Assembly: GCF_014174405.1 (NCBI RefSeq)
Contig: NZ_JACEGA010000001.1
Span: 1,765,001 to 1,829,000 of the forward strand
Length of the DNA: 64,000 nt
Reading direction: 5' to 3'
Source: Variimorphobacter saccharofermentans
Lineage (GTDB): Bacteria > Bacillota > Clostridia > Lachnospirales > Lachnospiraceae
Below the pieces are notes generated by a model. It did no database searches and had not been told where the DNA came from. It was given only the letters and a program-made list of their open reading frames with translations. Numbering within the stretch: position 1 is the first letter of the stretch; each line of letters opens with the position of its first letter. The position numbers and the translations under genes are program-made. This document shows positions 36,048 to 45,026 of this stretch, piece by piece.

Positions 36048-36254
36048 TTGACGTATAAAGAACTATTAATTTATGAATGTGTTACCTATATTCAAGATAA
36101 TACTTTTAATAATTTTGTAGCTGCAATTTCGGAAAATGTCATAGGACAAGATAACCTAGAGCTATTACTAGCGGGAGTCTACAATTACATAACGGGTGTC
36201 GCAAGAGAGGGGATGGGTAACATCATTATAAAAAAATTCAAGAGGACAGTATAG
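36048..36254 (+). CDS. Hypothetical 68-residue protein
   Basis: A TTG start at 36048 is preceded by AAGGTGG with six-base spacing. The product is helical (TYKELLIYECVTYIQDNTF at the start). I recognise no family. A GAGGA/TCCTC hairpin (36240-36267) spans its end. It could be a real small gene or the remains of a larger one. Confidence 0.35.
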   Translation: MTYKELLIYECVTYIQDNTFNNFVAAISENVIGQDNLELLLAGVYNYITGVAREGMGNIIIKKFKRTV

Positions 36255-36430
36255 ATACCATCCTCTTAGCTGGTGTAAAATTTTCTGTGTCCGATGCTGA
36301 AATCAAATAATTAATACAAACATCAGTAATAATTAAATATGTAAATATGTATCTGTATTTACAACTTCATGGTAGAATTACCCATATCTAATTTTCACTA
36401 AGAAAGTGGTGCTTATTACAAGTGCTCAAA

Positions 36431-37447
36431 TTATTTTACACTACCTTCTTCAATACTCTTGTGCTCCCCTTCTCTATCGATTCTGTCATTATACTGTTTA
36501 CCCCATTCATTGAGAGGTGCAATTCTTGTAAGATAATTATCAATCACATTTTTATCATCATAGTTCTCAACAGCATAAATGAGGTCCTCTACAAGATAGT
36601 TTCCAAGTCGACGATATTTAAAATTATGTTCCAGTCTCTTATTCCTATCTCTAAGTTCATTGTATTTCTCCTGGAGCTTATCTGTTTCTTCTTCCAGCTT
36701 GGCTGCATAATCTCTAATTACCTCATGATCTTTAACTTCTCGTTCGAGATATCCTATACGAATCTGAAGAGCTCGATATTGCTTATTAATTCTGATACGA
36801 TATTCTTCGGCAGATTCTTCACTAGATATATCTGGGAGATTTATGATGTTTTGATTTTTGGCGTACAGTTCTTTTATCGTAACATAATCTGTACGACCTG
36901 TTTTCAATCCTCTCTGGAGTCCAAATGGTTCCATTGCTTTTGCGTACTCAGTCTGGCGATCCCTATACTTATTTCTACCGCCCATGATTTCACGAGCGTT
37001 GAACTTTCCATCCAAAACCGGTGTTATAAAATAGTGAATATGAGGCGTTACTTCATCCATATGTAATACACCATGAAGAACATTATCCTTACCGAAGTAA
37101 TCCTGCATCCACTTATTGTTGGCATCAATCCATCCATCAATATCAATCTTATCCCCCATTTCATGTGACATTGTAGTAACGGCCTCAACTCCTATAACTG
37201 CATTTGAATTCAACTTTCTTGAACTGGGATCCTTATAATGTTCAAGCTCTTTAAAACGAGTTTTAAAGAGTTTAAACCAATCAGAATCTGAGTCTCCTAT
37301 CACACATCTATCAAGATGGGAGAGTTCTTTGTTTACATTTTCAGTAAATTCAATTCGATTAACATGCTCACACCTCTTTTTGACTTCTTGAATGTTCTTT
37401 CGGTTTAATTTTTGTGTCCTTAAAATAGCATAATTTTTAACTGGCAT
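36431..37447 (-). CDS. MobV-family (Pre/Mob) relaxase
   Basis: MobV relaxases nick at oriT and start conjugative mobilisation of plasmids and integrative mobilisable elements. The N-terminus (YAILRTQKLNRKNI) and the metal-binding motif HMDEVTPHIHYF at about residues 129-140 are diagnostic. The rest (about 190-290) is a coiled coil, as in this family. The 338-residue length is slightly short of many MobV proteins (about 400-500). The start at 37447 follows AAAGGATGG; a start at 37459 would overlap the ribosome site. It is the only mobility gene seen besides the IS elements. Confidence 0.88.
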   Translation of the reverse strand: MPVKNYAILRTQKLNRKNIQEVKKRCEHVNRIEFTENVNKELSHLDRCVIGDSDSDWFKLFKTRFKELEHYKDPSSRKLNSNAVIGVEAVTTMSHEMGDKIDIDGWIDANNKWMQDYFGKDNVLHGVLHMDEVTPHIHYFITPVLDGKFNAREIMGGRNKYRDRQTEYAKAMEPFGLQRGLKTGRTDYVTIKELYAKNQNIINLPDISSEESAEEYRIRINKQYRALQIRIGYLEREVKDHEVIRDYAAKLEEETDKLQEKYNELRDRNKRLEHNFKYRRLGNYLVEDLIYAVENYDDKNVIDNYLTRIAPLNEWGKQYNDRIDREGEHKSIEEGSVK

Positions 37448-37518
37448 TTTAGTCACCATCCTTTATTATTTGTAATTATATTATGGGGTGGCTATTTTTT
37501 TTAATGAATCATGCATAA

Positions 37519-37585
37519 TAGACATCAACTAAAATGTCTATAGCATGAACCATAGCATCTATTAGACATCATTAATAAATGTCTA
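37519..37585. repeat. Two tandem palindromes upstream of the relaxase (candidate oriT or operator)
   Basis: TAGACAT-8 bases-ATGTCTA (37519-37540) is followed by a second copy, TAGACAT-9 bases-ATGTCTA (37563-37585). TAGCAT is repeated between them. They lie about 70-140 bases before the relaxase start, where MobV origins of transfer or mob-promoter operators are usually found. The function is inference. Confidence 0.5.
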
Positions 37586-37619
37586 GCTTGTTTATTTATA
37601 CATATTCAGTTATTATCAT

Positions 37620-37639
37620 CCTTGCGTTTCAACGCAAGG
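37620..37639. repeat. Perfect hairpin upstream of the relaxase (candidate oriT stem)
   Basis: CCTTGCGT and ACGCAAGG form a perfect eight-base-pair stem around a TTCA loop. It lies about 170 bases before the relaxase start and has no T tract, so a terminator is less likely than a relaxase recognition hairpin. The stem contains TTGCGT and ACGCAA but not the full TTGCGTA heptamer of the island ends. Confidence 0.45.
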
Positions 37640-38280
37640 CAGTCTATTGCCATTTACAGAGATACTTTTCAAAGAGATAGGAGAATAGAAGAAGCACGAA
37701 AATATGATATAATTATTTCTCGTGTTATATCTTGATCTATACTCAACAGGCAGTCGATATCGAAATAATCATGTTTTTTAGTACTAAATATTATAATAGT
37801 CCAAAAAAGCTTTGGAAAAGAAAAAGAAGATAAAAGTAGAGTAGATAAAGAAGAGAAGGGGCACGAAAATGAGCATGAGCATGTAACAATCAGAATCTAT
37901 CCATTTTAGAAGAGTATAGTTTAGCAGGCAATGGTTTCTCGTGTCTTGTCTCACATTTTTCCTTTTCTCAGGCTTTATATGCAACATTAAGGGGAATAGG
38001 AGCATTTACATGAGTTATATAACCCTCCATATCATATAGTACAATGTGACTAGTGTACCTCAATTAATATGTACTAATGAGATTTTCATTTGCAGCATAT
38101 ATCGCAGCCAAAAGTAGAAAAAGTATAATCTCGTTAATTATATTACTCATAAAAAATCATAAATATCAAGATAATTAGCTTGTAGCGGATAATAGTCGAG
38201 TTACGTATGCATCAATTACTGGCTGTATCATTATCACAGCACTTACTTGTTTTTTTCCATGTCACAATGGATGAGATTAA
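37640..38280. other. Non-coding A+T-rich stretch between relaxase region and IS21 element
   Basis: No convincing gene is visible on either strand. Short frames have hydrophobic, low-complexity translations and no ribosome sites. It could be decayed element backbone. Confidence 0.5.
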
Positions 38281-38281
38281 A

Positions 38282-38346
38282 GTGATCAATAATAGCCATA
38301 CTGTTTTTGGGAAGTTGATCATCGTATGTATACTGTTTTTCGAAAA
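38282..38346 (+). repeat. Two ATACTGTTTTT-type repeats left of the IS21 element
   Basis: TGATCA-N-CATACTGTTTTTGGG and TGATCA-N-TATACTGTTTTTCG lie in tandem about 30 bases apart. Related units occur in the same orientation at 42282-42470, on the other side of the IS21-family element. See the separate finding. Confidence 0.6.
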
Positions 38347-38518
38347 TAGTGAATAATCCGGGCTAAAATACATCACCTGTCCGGTCGTTGGAAATCAACA
38401 TTCCGTTTAAAAGAAATCATGTTTCCGTTAGGTGGAAATCATTTCCCTATATATAAATATAACTTATAATGGTCTAATGCATCGATAGATGCAAATCCAT
38501 TATAAGGAGGTCATAATT

Positions 38519-40057
38519 ATGACCAAGTATCGTGAAATCATAAGGCTTACAGGTCTTGGATTCACTCAACGTAACATCATGCAAAGCTGTGATGTTGCCC
38601 AGAAAACCGTCGTCAAGGTTCAACACCGTGCCAAGGAGCTTAATCTCTCATGGCCATTAGATGAATCACTGACAGATGCAGCTCTAGAGAAACTGATGTT
38701 TCCTAAAAACAACAAGGAAGTTAGCAATAAGCGAATGCCCGATTTTGCTCACATCCGCAAGGAATTACTCCGCAACGGAGTCAGTAAAAAGCTCCTGTGG
38801 ACAGAATATATGGAGGAGTGTCGCCTTAATAACGAAGAACCGCTCATGTATTCTCAATTCTGCTATTACATCCAGCAGGATGAACAGAAACGTCGCGCTA
38901 CCATGCATATCAATCGGAAGCCTGGCGAACAGGTTGAAGTTGATTGGGCTGGTGATCCGGCACATATCATTGATCCTGATACTGGTGAAATTATCAATGC
39001 CTACGTATTCATTGGTGTCATGACTTATAGTCAGTTTACATATGCCGAAGCATTCATTAATGAGAAACAACGGGCTTGGATTGCTGCGCATGTTCATATG
39101 TATGAATACTTCGGTGGCGTTGCAAAGATACTTGTACCAGATAACTGTAAAACCGCCGTTATTCATAACGGTGGATGGTATAATCAGCAATTAAACACTG
39201 TCTATCATGAAATGGCAGAACACTATGGAACCGCTATAATTCCGGCAAGGGTTCGTAAACCAAAAGACAAGCCTAATGCGGAGGGAAGCGTAGGAAACAT
39301 ATCTACATGGATAATAGCTGCACTAAGGAATGAACAGTTCTTTTCTCTTCCCGAGCTAAATCGGGCTATAAAGGAAAAGCTGGACGAGTTCAACAAAAGG
39401 CTCTTTCAAAAGAAAGAAGGTAGCCGATTGGATCTCTTCCGCGACGAAGAACTGCCATTACTGGCCCCCCTACCTGCTACCTCTTACGAACTGGCGGAAT
39501 GGAAACAAGCCACCGTTCAGTTCAATTATCACATATCTATCGACGGAATGCTATACTCAGTTCCCTATGAATATATAAAACGCAAAGTCGATGTTAGGGT
39601 AACAGATAAAACTATTGAAATCTTCTACAATCATAATCGCATCGCGTCCCATCGAAAGCTAAATGGCCGAAAGGGGCAGTATGACACCATCGTGGAACAT
39701 ATGCCGGAAGACCACCAGAAATATCTAGAATGGAATGGCGATCGTTTCCGCGAATGGGCGAAGCGGATTGGTAACAATACATACAAGGTAGTGGATGCAA
39801 TCCTTACCTCCAAACGTGTGGAACAACAGACTTATAAAGGCTGTATGGGGCTTCTAAAACTGGCTGATAAATATTCAGTCAAACGATTAGAAGCTGCCTG
39901 CGAAAAGGCACTGAGCTACACAGCGACACCAAGTTATAAGAGTATAAAAAATATACTCACGGCTGGTCAAGAAAAGTCTTTATCAGAAGAACAACCCATA
40001 GAATCCACACAGAATAAATACGGCATCACCAGAGGTGCCGGCTATTACGGGAGGTAA
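38519..40057 (+). CDS. istA: IS21-family transposase IstA
   Basis: The 512-residue transposase has an N-terminal helix-turn-helix (LTGLGFTQRNIMQSCDVAQKT split over about 10-30) and an RNase H-like DDE core. The first Asp is in VEVDWAGDPA near residue 140, the next is in LVPDNCKTAV, and a Glu follows in KPNAEGSVGN. ATG 38519 follows TAAGGAGG; the upstream in-frame start has no site. The istB gene starts six bases after its stop. Confidence 0.92.
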   Translation: MTKYREIIRLTGLGFTQRNIMQSCDVAQKTVVKVQHRAKELNLSWPLDESLTDAALEKLMFPKNNKEVSNKRMPDFAHIRKELLRNGVSKKLLWTEYMEECRLNNEEPLMYSQFCYYIQQDEQKRRATMHINRKPGEQVEVDWAGDPAHIIDPDTGEIINAYVFIGVMTYSQFTYAEAFINEKQRAWIAAHVHMYEYFGGVAKILVPDNCKTAVIHNGGWYNQQLNTVYHEMAEHYGTAIIPARVRKPKDKPNAEGSVGNISTWIIAALRNEQFFSLPELNRAIKEKLDEFNKRLFQKKEGSRLDLFRDEELPLLAPLPATSYELAEWKQATVQFNYHISIDGMLYSVPYEYIKRKVDVRVTDKTIEIFYNHNRIASHRKLNGRKGQYDTIVEHMPEDHQKYLEWNGDRFREWAKRIGNNTYKVVDAILTSKRVEQQTYKGCMGLLKLADKYSVKRLEAACEKALSYTATPSYKSIKNILTAGQEKSLSEEQPIESTQNKYGITRGAGYYGR

Positions 40058-40621
40058 TTACATATGACAAACCAAAGTACGATTGATAAATTAATCGAAA
40101 TGCGCCTGACAACAATGGCTGATGCATTCCGTTCCCAGATGAACGATTCAAAGATGAAGGATGTTTCCTTTGAGGATCGCTTCGGAATGATGGTAGATAT
40201 TGAATTTAGCAGCCGCAAAAGTAATCGTCTTAAAAGGCTTATTCGGAATGCAGAATTCGATCAACCGGATGCACACATCTATGATATCAATTACACTTCA
40301 GGACGTAAGTTAAACAAAGCCCTTATACAAAGATTGGCAACCTGTGAATATATATCTGAACACCGAAACCTATTTATTACCGGTGCAACAGGTAGTGGAA
40401 AGACTTACATGGCTTGTGCCTTTGGTATGGAAGCCTGTAAGCAGCATTTCAATACAAAATATGTTCGCCTTCCTGACCTTCTCATCGATCTTGAAATGTC
40501 GCGGAACGAGGGTACATATAAGAAAGTCATGGCTAAGTATGCAAATCCAGTCCTTCTCATCATTGATGAATGGCTTGGTACTATGTCAAGAAAAAGTACA
40601 AGTTAAACGTGAACTTTTCTA

Positions 40622-41554
40622 TTAACATGCTTCATATCTTGCTTCCTTTCGTTCCATTTTATTCAGTTTATCCCAGTAACTGGATTCGTATTCATTAGGT
40701 GAAAGATATCCACAATGGCTGTGTATTCTAATTGTATTGTAAAAGGTATCAATATACTGGAATACCAGACGATATGCTTGGTTATAATCGTATATCTTAA
40801 ATCGATTCAACCATTCTCTTTTTATTAATGCATGAAAGGCTTCTATGCACGCATTATCCCACGGATATGCCTTTTTAGAGTAACTTCGGCATATGCCTAT
40901 TGTTGCTTTTATATATTCGGTGCTTACATACTGTATACCTCGATCACTATGTAAGATTAACGGGGCACTTACATTTCTCGCTTTTTTAGCCTTATTTACT
41001 GTCTCAATTACCCATCTGGCTTCCAGTGTATTGCTCAAGGTCCAAGCAATTATTTTTCGAGAATATAGATCCATGATACTAGTAAGATATACAAAGCCTT
41101 CATATGTCCAAATATATGTAATATCTGAACACCAAACAGCATCCGGTTTTTGGGGATTAAATTGCTCCTCTAGTATATTTTTTAACTCATTGCTGAAATC
41201 TGAATTTATTGTTGTCACTGTATAAGGTTTTACGTACTGCGCTTTTATTCCAAGCTCACGCATGTAATTACCTACGGTTTTTTCAGCAATGATTTCTCCT
41301 TCTTTCCTTAAACATTCGGTTATCTTTGGCGCACCATAATTTTGATGGGAGTCCTTATAGATATCGATAATCCGCTCTTTAATGATACGTTTTCTTTTCT
41401 CTCTTTTAGATGGAAGCCGTTTTTTCCAGCTCAGATATCCGCTTCTTGAAACGCCTAATATTTTCAGCACACCAGAGACATTCAGCCGGCGTTTTCCCTG
41501 CTCTAGAAGCTGCTCTTCTTTTATAGCAGCTTCCAGAAACAGAGCTTCGGTCAT
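40622..41554 (-). CDS. IS3-family transposase OrfB (DDE catalytic part)
   Basis: The 310-residue frame contains the HTH_21-like region (about 40-100) and an rve integrase core. The catalytic triad appears as Asp in VWCSDITYIW, Asp in ILHSDRGIQY and Glu in CIEAFHALIK. It lies in the -1 frame relative to orfA and overlaps it. A slippery A7-G run at 41575-41581 (complement) lies upstream of the overlap, and the -1 frame is open from there into orfB. The active product is therefore probably a fused OrfAB. Confidence 0.93.
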   Translation of the reverse strand: MTEALFLEAAIKEEQLLEQGKRRLNVSGVLKILGVSRSGYLSWKKRLPSKREKRKRIIKERIIDIYKDSHQNYGAPKITECLRKEGEIIAEKTVGNYMRELGIKAQYVKPYTVTTINSDFSNELKNILEEQFNPQKPDAVWCSDITYIWTYEGFVYLTSIMDLYSRKIIAWTLSNTLEARWVIETVNKAKKARNVSAPLILHSDRGIQYVSTEYIKATIGICRSYSKKAYPWDNACIEAFHALIKREWLNRFKIYDYNQAYRLVFQYIDTFYNTIRIHSHCGYLSPNEYESSYWDKLNKMERKEARYEAC

Positions 41555-41844
41555 TTTCCCAGTATGCCGATTGCTTTTTTTAATATATCAAGTGCATCTT
41601 GAGTATCACGTAACTCTTTACGTAGTCTAGCTATTTCCTTAGCATCGTCGCTTTCGAAATTACCACGCCCTCTTGTAGGGATCGTGCCGTCATTAATTGT
41701 ATAGGCTTTCCCCCAATTAGAAAGAGCACTTTTACTGATTCCTAAGTTCTTTGCGCACTTTCCGATGCCTAAATCCTGATGATCATTCCAGTATTTTACT
41801 GCATTGATTTTGAATTCCTCTGTGTACTGTATAGCCATGTTCAT
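41551..41844 (-). CDS. IS3-family OrfA (helix-turn-helix, leucine zipper)
   Basis: A 97-residue protein with an N-terminal helix-turn-helix (YTEEFKINAVKYW, then KNLGISKSALSNWGK) and a C-terminal helical zipper (DAKEIARLRKELRDTQDALD). It binds the IS ends and is fused to OrfB by -1 frameshifting. AGGAGG lies about nine bases before its start. Confidence 0.92.
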   Translation of the reverse strand: MNMAIQYTEEFKINAVKYWNDHQDLGIGKCAKNLGISKSALSNWGKAYTINDGTIPTRGRGNFESDDAKEIARLRKELRDTQDALDILKKAIGILGK

Positions 41845-42281
41845 TCCTCCATTTATTCTATTATACTTCTATGTTAAGGAATTTCCATGTCTAACTTGTA
41901 CCATTTATATTCTAGCACCAGCTCCTACTTAAGCCAAATGATAAGGAGCAGAAAGATATATTTGAACTGCTTCACAGGAGACGCAAGAAATCATCTACAG
42001 TATTCTGCTCTCAGTACCAGAGCGATGGCTGGTATGAGCAGTTGGGAGGAGAAGCAAGTCCACTGTCTGATGCTATTCTTGACCGTATCGTTCATGATGC
42101 ATACAGAATTAATATTGAAAGTATTGATCCAACTAAAGATATCTCAATGCGAGAGGTATATGGTTTAGATAAGTCGTTAAGCGAGTAAACTCGCATATGT
42201 TATAGGATGATTTCCAGTTCCGGTCTTGTGATTTCCACTTCGCCGGAACTGCGATTTCATCGCACAAGAATATTCAAATAG

Positions 42282-42470
42282 TATATCAACATTGATGATA
42301 CATTTTATATCACTATTAATGATACTGTTTTTGGATTGTTTATATCAGCTACACTGATACGGTTTTTATTTGTAAGATATATTTTATATCATCAATAGTG
42401 ATACTGTTTTTGGGAAAAGTATATCAACATAGGTGATACAGCTTATATCAGCTACAGTGATATACATATT
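42282..42470 (+). repeat. Array of six degenerate TATATCA-N-TGATAC repeats
   Basis: Six units begin with TATATCA, followed after 7-8 bases by TGATAC or TGATAT. Units 2, 3 and 4 continue with TGTTTTTGG-like tails. Each unit has inverted ATCA/TGAT half-sites, so each could bind a dimer. The array lies between the IS21 right end and IS66 copy A. The spacing is about 24-40 bases. Confidence 0.65.
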
Positions 42471-42552
42471 ATTTGAAACGTAAGCGGTTAACAACAGGGT
42501 GCCTTGTAAATAAGAAAGAGACCGACTATGATAATTAGTCAGTCTCAAATAA

Positions 42553-44112
42553 TCACTTACCACACTCTGCTTGTACTGCCTCTGACCAAGGCATCAAAAA
42601 TTTCAGATCTTCTGGGTGATTATGATAATCCGTATCAGGCATATACAATAATAAGTATTCTAGATATGTATATACATTAAGTCCGTTTGCTTTTGCTGTT
42701 TCGACTATGCTATATACTGCAGCACTTGCTTCAGCTCCTTTCGGTGTATCTGAAAATAGCCAGTTTTTACGGCCAATACAGAATGGACGTATGCTGTTTT
42801 CTGCTGTATTGTTTGAAATGGAGCATCTTCCATCAAGAAGATAATTCTCCATATATGGCTTCTGATTCTTTGCATACGTTACAGCTTTACCTAGAGCAGA
42901 GCCATTTAATACCGTAAGGTTTTCAAGCCAGCACCAAAAGGCATCAAGGACTGGGCGTTCCAGTTCAAGACGCTTAGTATATCTAACTTCAGGGGACAGT
43001 TCCTTAAGACTTTCCTCTATAAGGAAGAGCTTATTGCAGTAGTCCCTTCCGATTTCTGCATTGGTAGGTGGGGCATTCTTTGCCTTCTTTCCAGGAATAG
43101 CCTCTATGAACTTCCTTCGAAGGTGAGCCCAACAACCGCACCGGATAACTTCAAGCTTGTTATATCCACCGTATCCATCGGTATGAAGATATCCTCTGAA
43201 CCCCTTTAGGTATTCGACTGGATTATCACCGTTTCTTGTTGGTCTGTAATCATACAAGATGATGGGAGCTTTCCCGTCATTACCAGAGCGATAAAGCCAC
43301 ATGTAGGACTTCGTCTGAGGTTTTTTACCATCCTCCTTCAGTACTTGGATAGGTGTTTCATCGCAATGAATGATATCCCTTTCTAGTAGCTTCTTCCTTA
43401 AGTACTGGATTACAGGATAGAAATAATCTTGGGAGCAACGTATAATCCAGTTAGCCATAGTGCTACGTTTTAAGGCAATACCGAGATTCTCCCAGTCCTT
43501 TTCCTGGCGATAAAGTGGCATGCTATTCACGTATTTCTGATACATTACGTTGGCTACAGAACTTGGTGATGCAAGTGAATGGTTCATTAAAGATGTCGGT
43601 GTAGGTGCCTTTTCTATATAGGGTTTGTCGGTATGTTTACACTTAGGACATTCATAAGCCATTCGGACATAACGAACAATACGTAGTTTAGCAGGTATGT
43701 ACTCCAGCTCCTCACGAACCGTTTCCTTACCGATTGGTTTTAGATTATTCCCACACTGAATACAGTACTGATCCTCTATAGGAATCTCACACAGGATTTC
43801 ACGGACAGGAAGATCTTTTATAATTTCTACTCTCTTTGTCTTTGTATGAGTCCGGGTGTAACCCTTTACTTCTTTGGTTATAGGTTCTGGATCAGGAGAA
43901 TCAGAATAAGCTTCTGCCTCATTGAACAAATGTAGTTGTCCTTCAATATCATCCTTAGGAGTTTTTTCACTGGATGAACCGAACTTTTCCTTCCGAAGTA
44001 TTAGTATCATCTCCGTAAGATTATCTACTTGTAGTTGTAACTTTTTTATTGTATTTTCGAGCTGTTCAATGTAAGCATCTTTATTATTCATCAGTGGTTT
44101 TTCTCCTACCAT
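42553..44112 (-). CDS. tnpC: IS66 transposase TnpC, copy A
   Basis: The 519-residue transposase has an N-terminal coiled coil (about 8-45), a zinc-ribbon-like CIQCG...CPKCKH region (about 115-165), and a DDE domain. The catalytic candidates are Asp in IIHCDETPIQ, Asp in LHTDGYGGYN and Glu in NNTAENSIRPF. A start eight codons in, at MNNKD (44091), has a better spaced TAGGAG and may be real. It appears identical to the gene at 57165-58724. Confidence 0.95.
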   Translation of the reverse strand: MVGEKPLMNNKDAYIEQLENTIKKLQLQVDNLTEMILILRKEKFGSSSEKTPKDDIEGQLHLFNEAEAYSDSPDPEPITKEVKGYTRTHTKTKRVEIIKDLPVREILCEIPIEDQYCIQCGNNLKPIGKETVREELEYIPAKLRIVRYVRMAYECPKCKHTDKPYIEKAPTPTSLMNHSLASPSSVANVMYQKYVNSMPLYRQEKDWENLGIALKRSTMANWIIRCSQDYFYPVIQYLRKKLLERDIIHCDETPIQVLKEDGKKPQTKSYMWLYRSGNDGKAPIILYDYRPTRNGDNPVEYLKGFRGYLHTDGYGGYNKLEVIRCGCWAHLRRKFIEAIPGKKAKNAPPTNAEIGRDYCNKLFLIEESLKELSPEVRYTKRLELERPVLDAFWCWLENLTVLNGSALGKAVTYAKNQKPYMENYLLDGRCSISNNTAENSIRPFCIGRKNWLFSDTPKGAEASAAVYSIVETAKANGLNVYTYLEYLLLYMPDTDYHNHPEDLKFLMPWSEAVQAECGK

Positions 44113-44193
44113 ATATTCTAAACTTGATAGGTTTATTATACCATAAAAACAGCTAAAAGGCTAGTAAAATCAATACTTTCAGTCACTTTCCAC

Positions 44194-44550
44194 TTAACAA
44201 AAAGCACCCTGTTTGACAGTCTTAATAGCCTTTGGTTGGTCGATAGAAAGTCCCTCCATTAACCAGCGAAATTCCTGCCAGGTAAGGAGTTTTACCTCAT
44301 CTTGACTACGAGGCCATTTGAAATTTCCGCTCTCTAATCTTTTATAAAGAAGAACAAATCCATCTCCTTCCCAAAGGAGTGCCTTGAGCCTATCCCGGCG
44401 TTTACCGCAGAAAAGAAAGAGACTCTTTGAAAAAGGATCTAGATGGAACTGTTCTTGTACCACTGCAGCTAGTCCATCAATTGATTTACGCATATCTGTG
44501 TAGCCACAGGCAATGTAGATGTTCTTAGCTACAGTAATATCGCCTAGCAT
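44194..44550 (-). CDS. tnpB: IS66 accessory protein TnpB, copy A
   Basis: A 118-residue IS66 Orf2 protein with the signature YTDMRKSIDGLAAVVQEQF, FLFCGKRRDRLKALLWEGDG and RLESGNFKWPR. It is required for IS66 transposition, with unknown mechanism. It overlaps tnpA by seven bases. Confidence 0.93.
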   Translation of the reverse strand: MLGDITVAKNIYIACGYTDMRKSIDGLAAVVQEQFHLDPFSKSLFLFCGKRRDRLKALLWEGDGFVLLYKRLESGNFKWPRSQDEVKLLTWQEFRWLMEGLSIDQPKAIKTVKQGAFC

Positions 44551-44903
44551 ATATTTTTCAGTGCTAGAAGCACTGCTTCAATAGTCTGCCCGCTTGCTCC
44601 ATTATGTACTTCAAGTGTAGCAGATGGAAGATGGATAATGACTGATGCCATAAGATTGGTTTGCTGTGCTTCTATTTCAAACTTGGCAAACTCAACTTGT
44701 GAATCTTGCTTAGGTATTGCGGGTAGAATAGCTTCACATGCTTTTTTACGTATCTTACGAAGCCAATAGTAATAAGCGTGACGGCTGATATGATTTTTCT
44801 GGCACCAGTCGTCAACCTTAAGCCCACTGTTTTGACAGTCCTCAATTAGTTTTTCCCATTGTTCTTGACGGAACTTTGTTTTTACATAGGTAACTTCATC
44901 CAT
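44544..44903 (-). CDS. tnpA: IS66 accessory protein TnpA, copy A
   Basis: A 119-residue IS66 Orf1 protein. The N-terminal helix-turn-helix (WEKLIEDCQNSGLKVDDWCQ and ISRHAYYYWLRKIRKK) probably binds the IS ends. GAAAGGAG precedes the start. A palindrome with AAGTTTTTCAAG lies between the gene and the element end. Confidence 0.92.
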   Translation of the reverse strand: MDEVTYVKTKFRQEQWEKLIEDCQNSGLKVDDWCQKNHISRHAYYYWLRKIRKKACEAILPAIPKQDSQVEFAKFEIEAQQTNLMASVIIHLPSATLEVHNGASGQTIEAVLLALKNIC

Positions 44904-45026
44904 GTTTCACAACTCCTTTCTAAAGTTTTTCAAGTTGAAAAACTTGAAAAACTTTAACTCAATATTTAGAGTTATTATCACATGGATCTCTAAAATAGAA
45001 TAGGCACTCTATTGTCGAGCGCTTAC

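Larger units (their letters stand above)
40576..41920 (-). mobile_element. IS3-family (IS150-like) element inserted in istB
   Basis: The ends are TGGTACTATGTC at 40576 and, on the other strand, TGGTGCTAGAAT at 41920. Both carry GTACAAGTTA about 20 bases inside. The insertion is flanked by a 3-base duplication GCT (40573-40575 and 41921-41923). Total length is 1345 bases, normal for the family. It carries overlapping orfA and orfB on the minus strand and appears intact. Confidence 0.93.
40064..42188 (+). pseudogene. istB: IstB helper ATPase split by an IS3-family insertion
   Basis: The 5' part (40064-40575) encodes 170 full codons with the Walker A GATGSGKTYMA and Walker B LLIIDEW. The 3' part (41924-42188) resumes in frame with LLKPNDKEQKDIFELLHRR and ends SLSE. 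Removing the insertion and one copy of the GCT duplication gives a continuous 258-residue IstB, the usual length. The frame at 40064-40606 running into the IS3 end makes a truncated protein with a few foreign residues. Confidence 0.92.
38378..42266 (+). mobile_element. IS21-family element, disrupted by an IS3-family element
   Basis: The element has istA and istB in tandem. Inside both ends are inverted, repeated GGAAATCA-type sequences, at 38390-38450 and, complemented, at 42210-42255. Tips are tentative: TGTCCGGTCG (38378) versus the complement of CGCACA ending at 42266. No target duplication could be recognised, so the limits may be off by tens of bases. The transposase is intact but the helper istB is split, so it should not move by itself. 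Confidence 0.75.
42480..45026 (-). mobile_element. IS66-family element, copy A
   Basis: The element is 2547 bases long and carries tnpA, tnpB and tnpC on the minus strand. The ends GTAAGCGGTTAACAAC (42480) and, complemented, GTAAGCGCTCGACAAT (45026) form an imperfect inverted repeat of about 24 bases. It appears identical in length and sequence to copy C (57092-59638). Unlike copy C it has no 8-base target duplication (TTTGAAAC on the left, GTTGAGGT on the right), which indicates rearrangement through the element. Confidence 0.92.

Noticed and set aside
36422..37066. A 214-codon + strand frame opposite the relaxase gene
   Set aside because: It is the complement of a clear MobV relaxase; the translation has no recognisable features.
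37784..38005. A 73-codon minus-strand frame upstream of the IS21 element
   Set aside because: The translation is hydrophobic and low-complexity and no ribosome site or family is visible.
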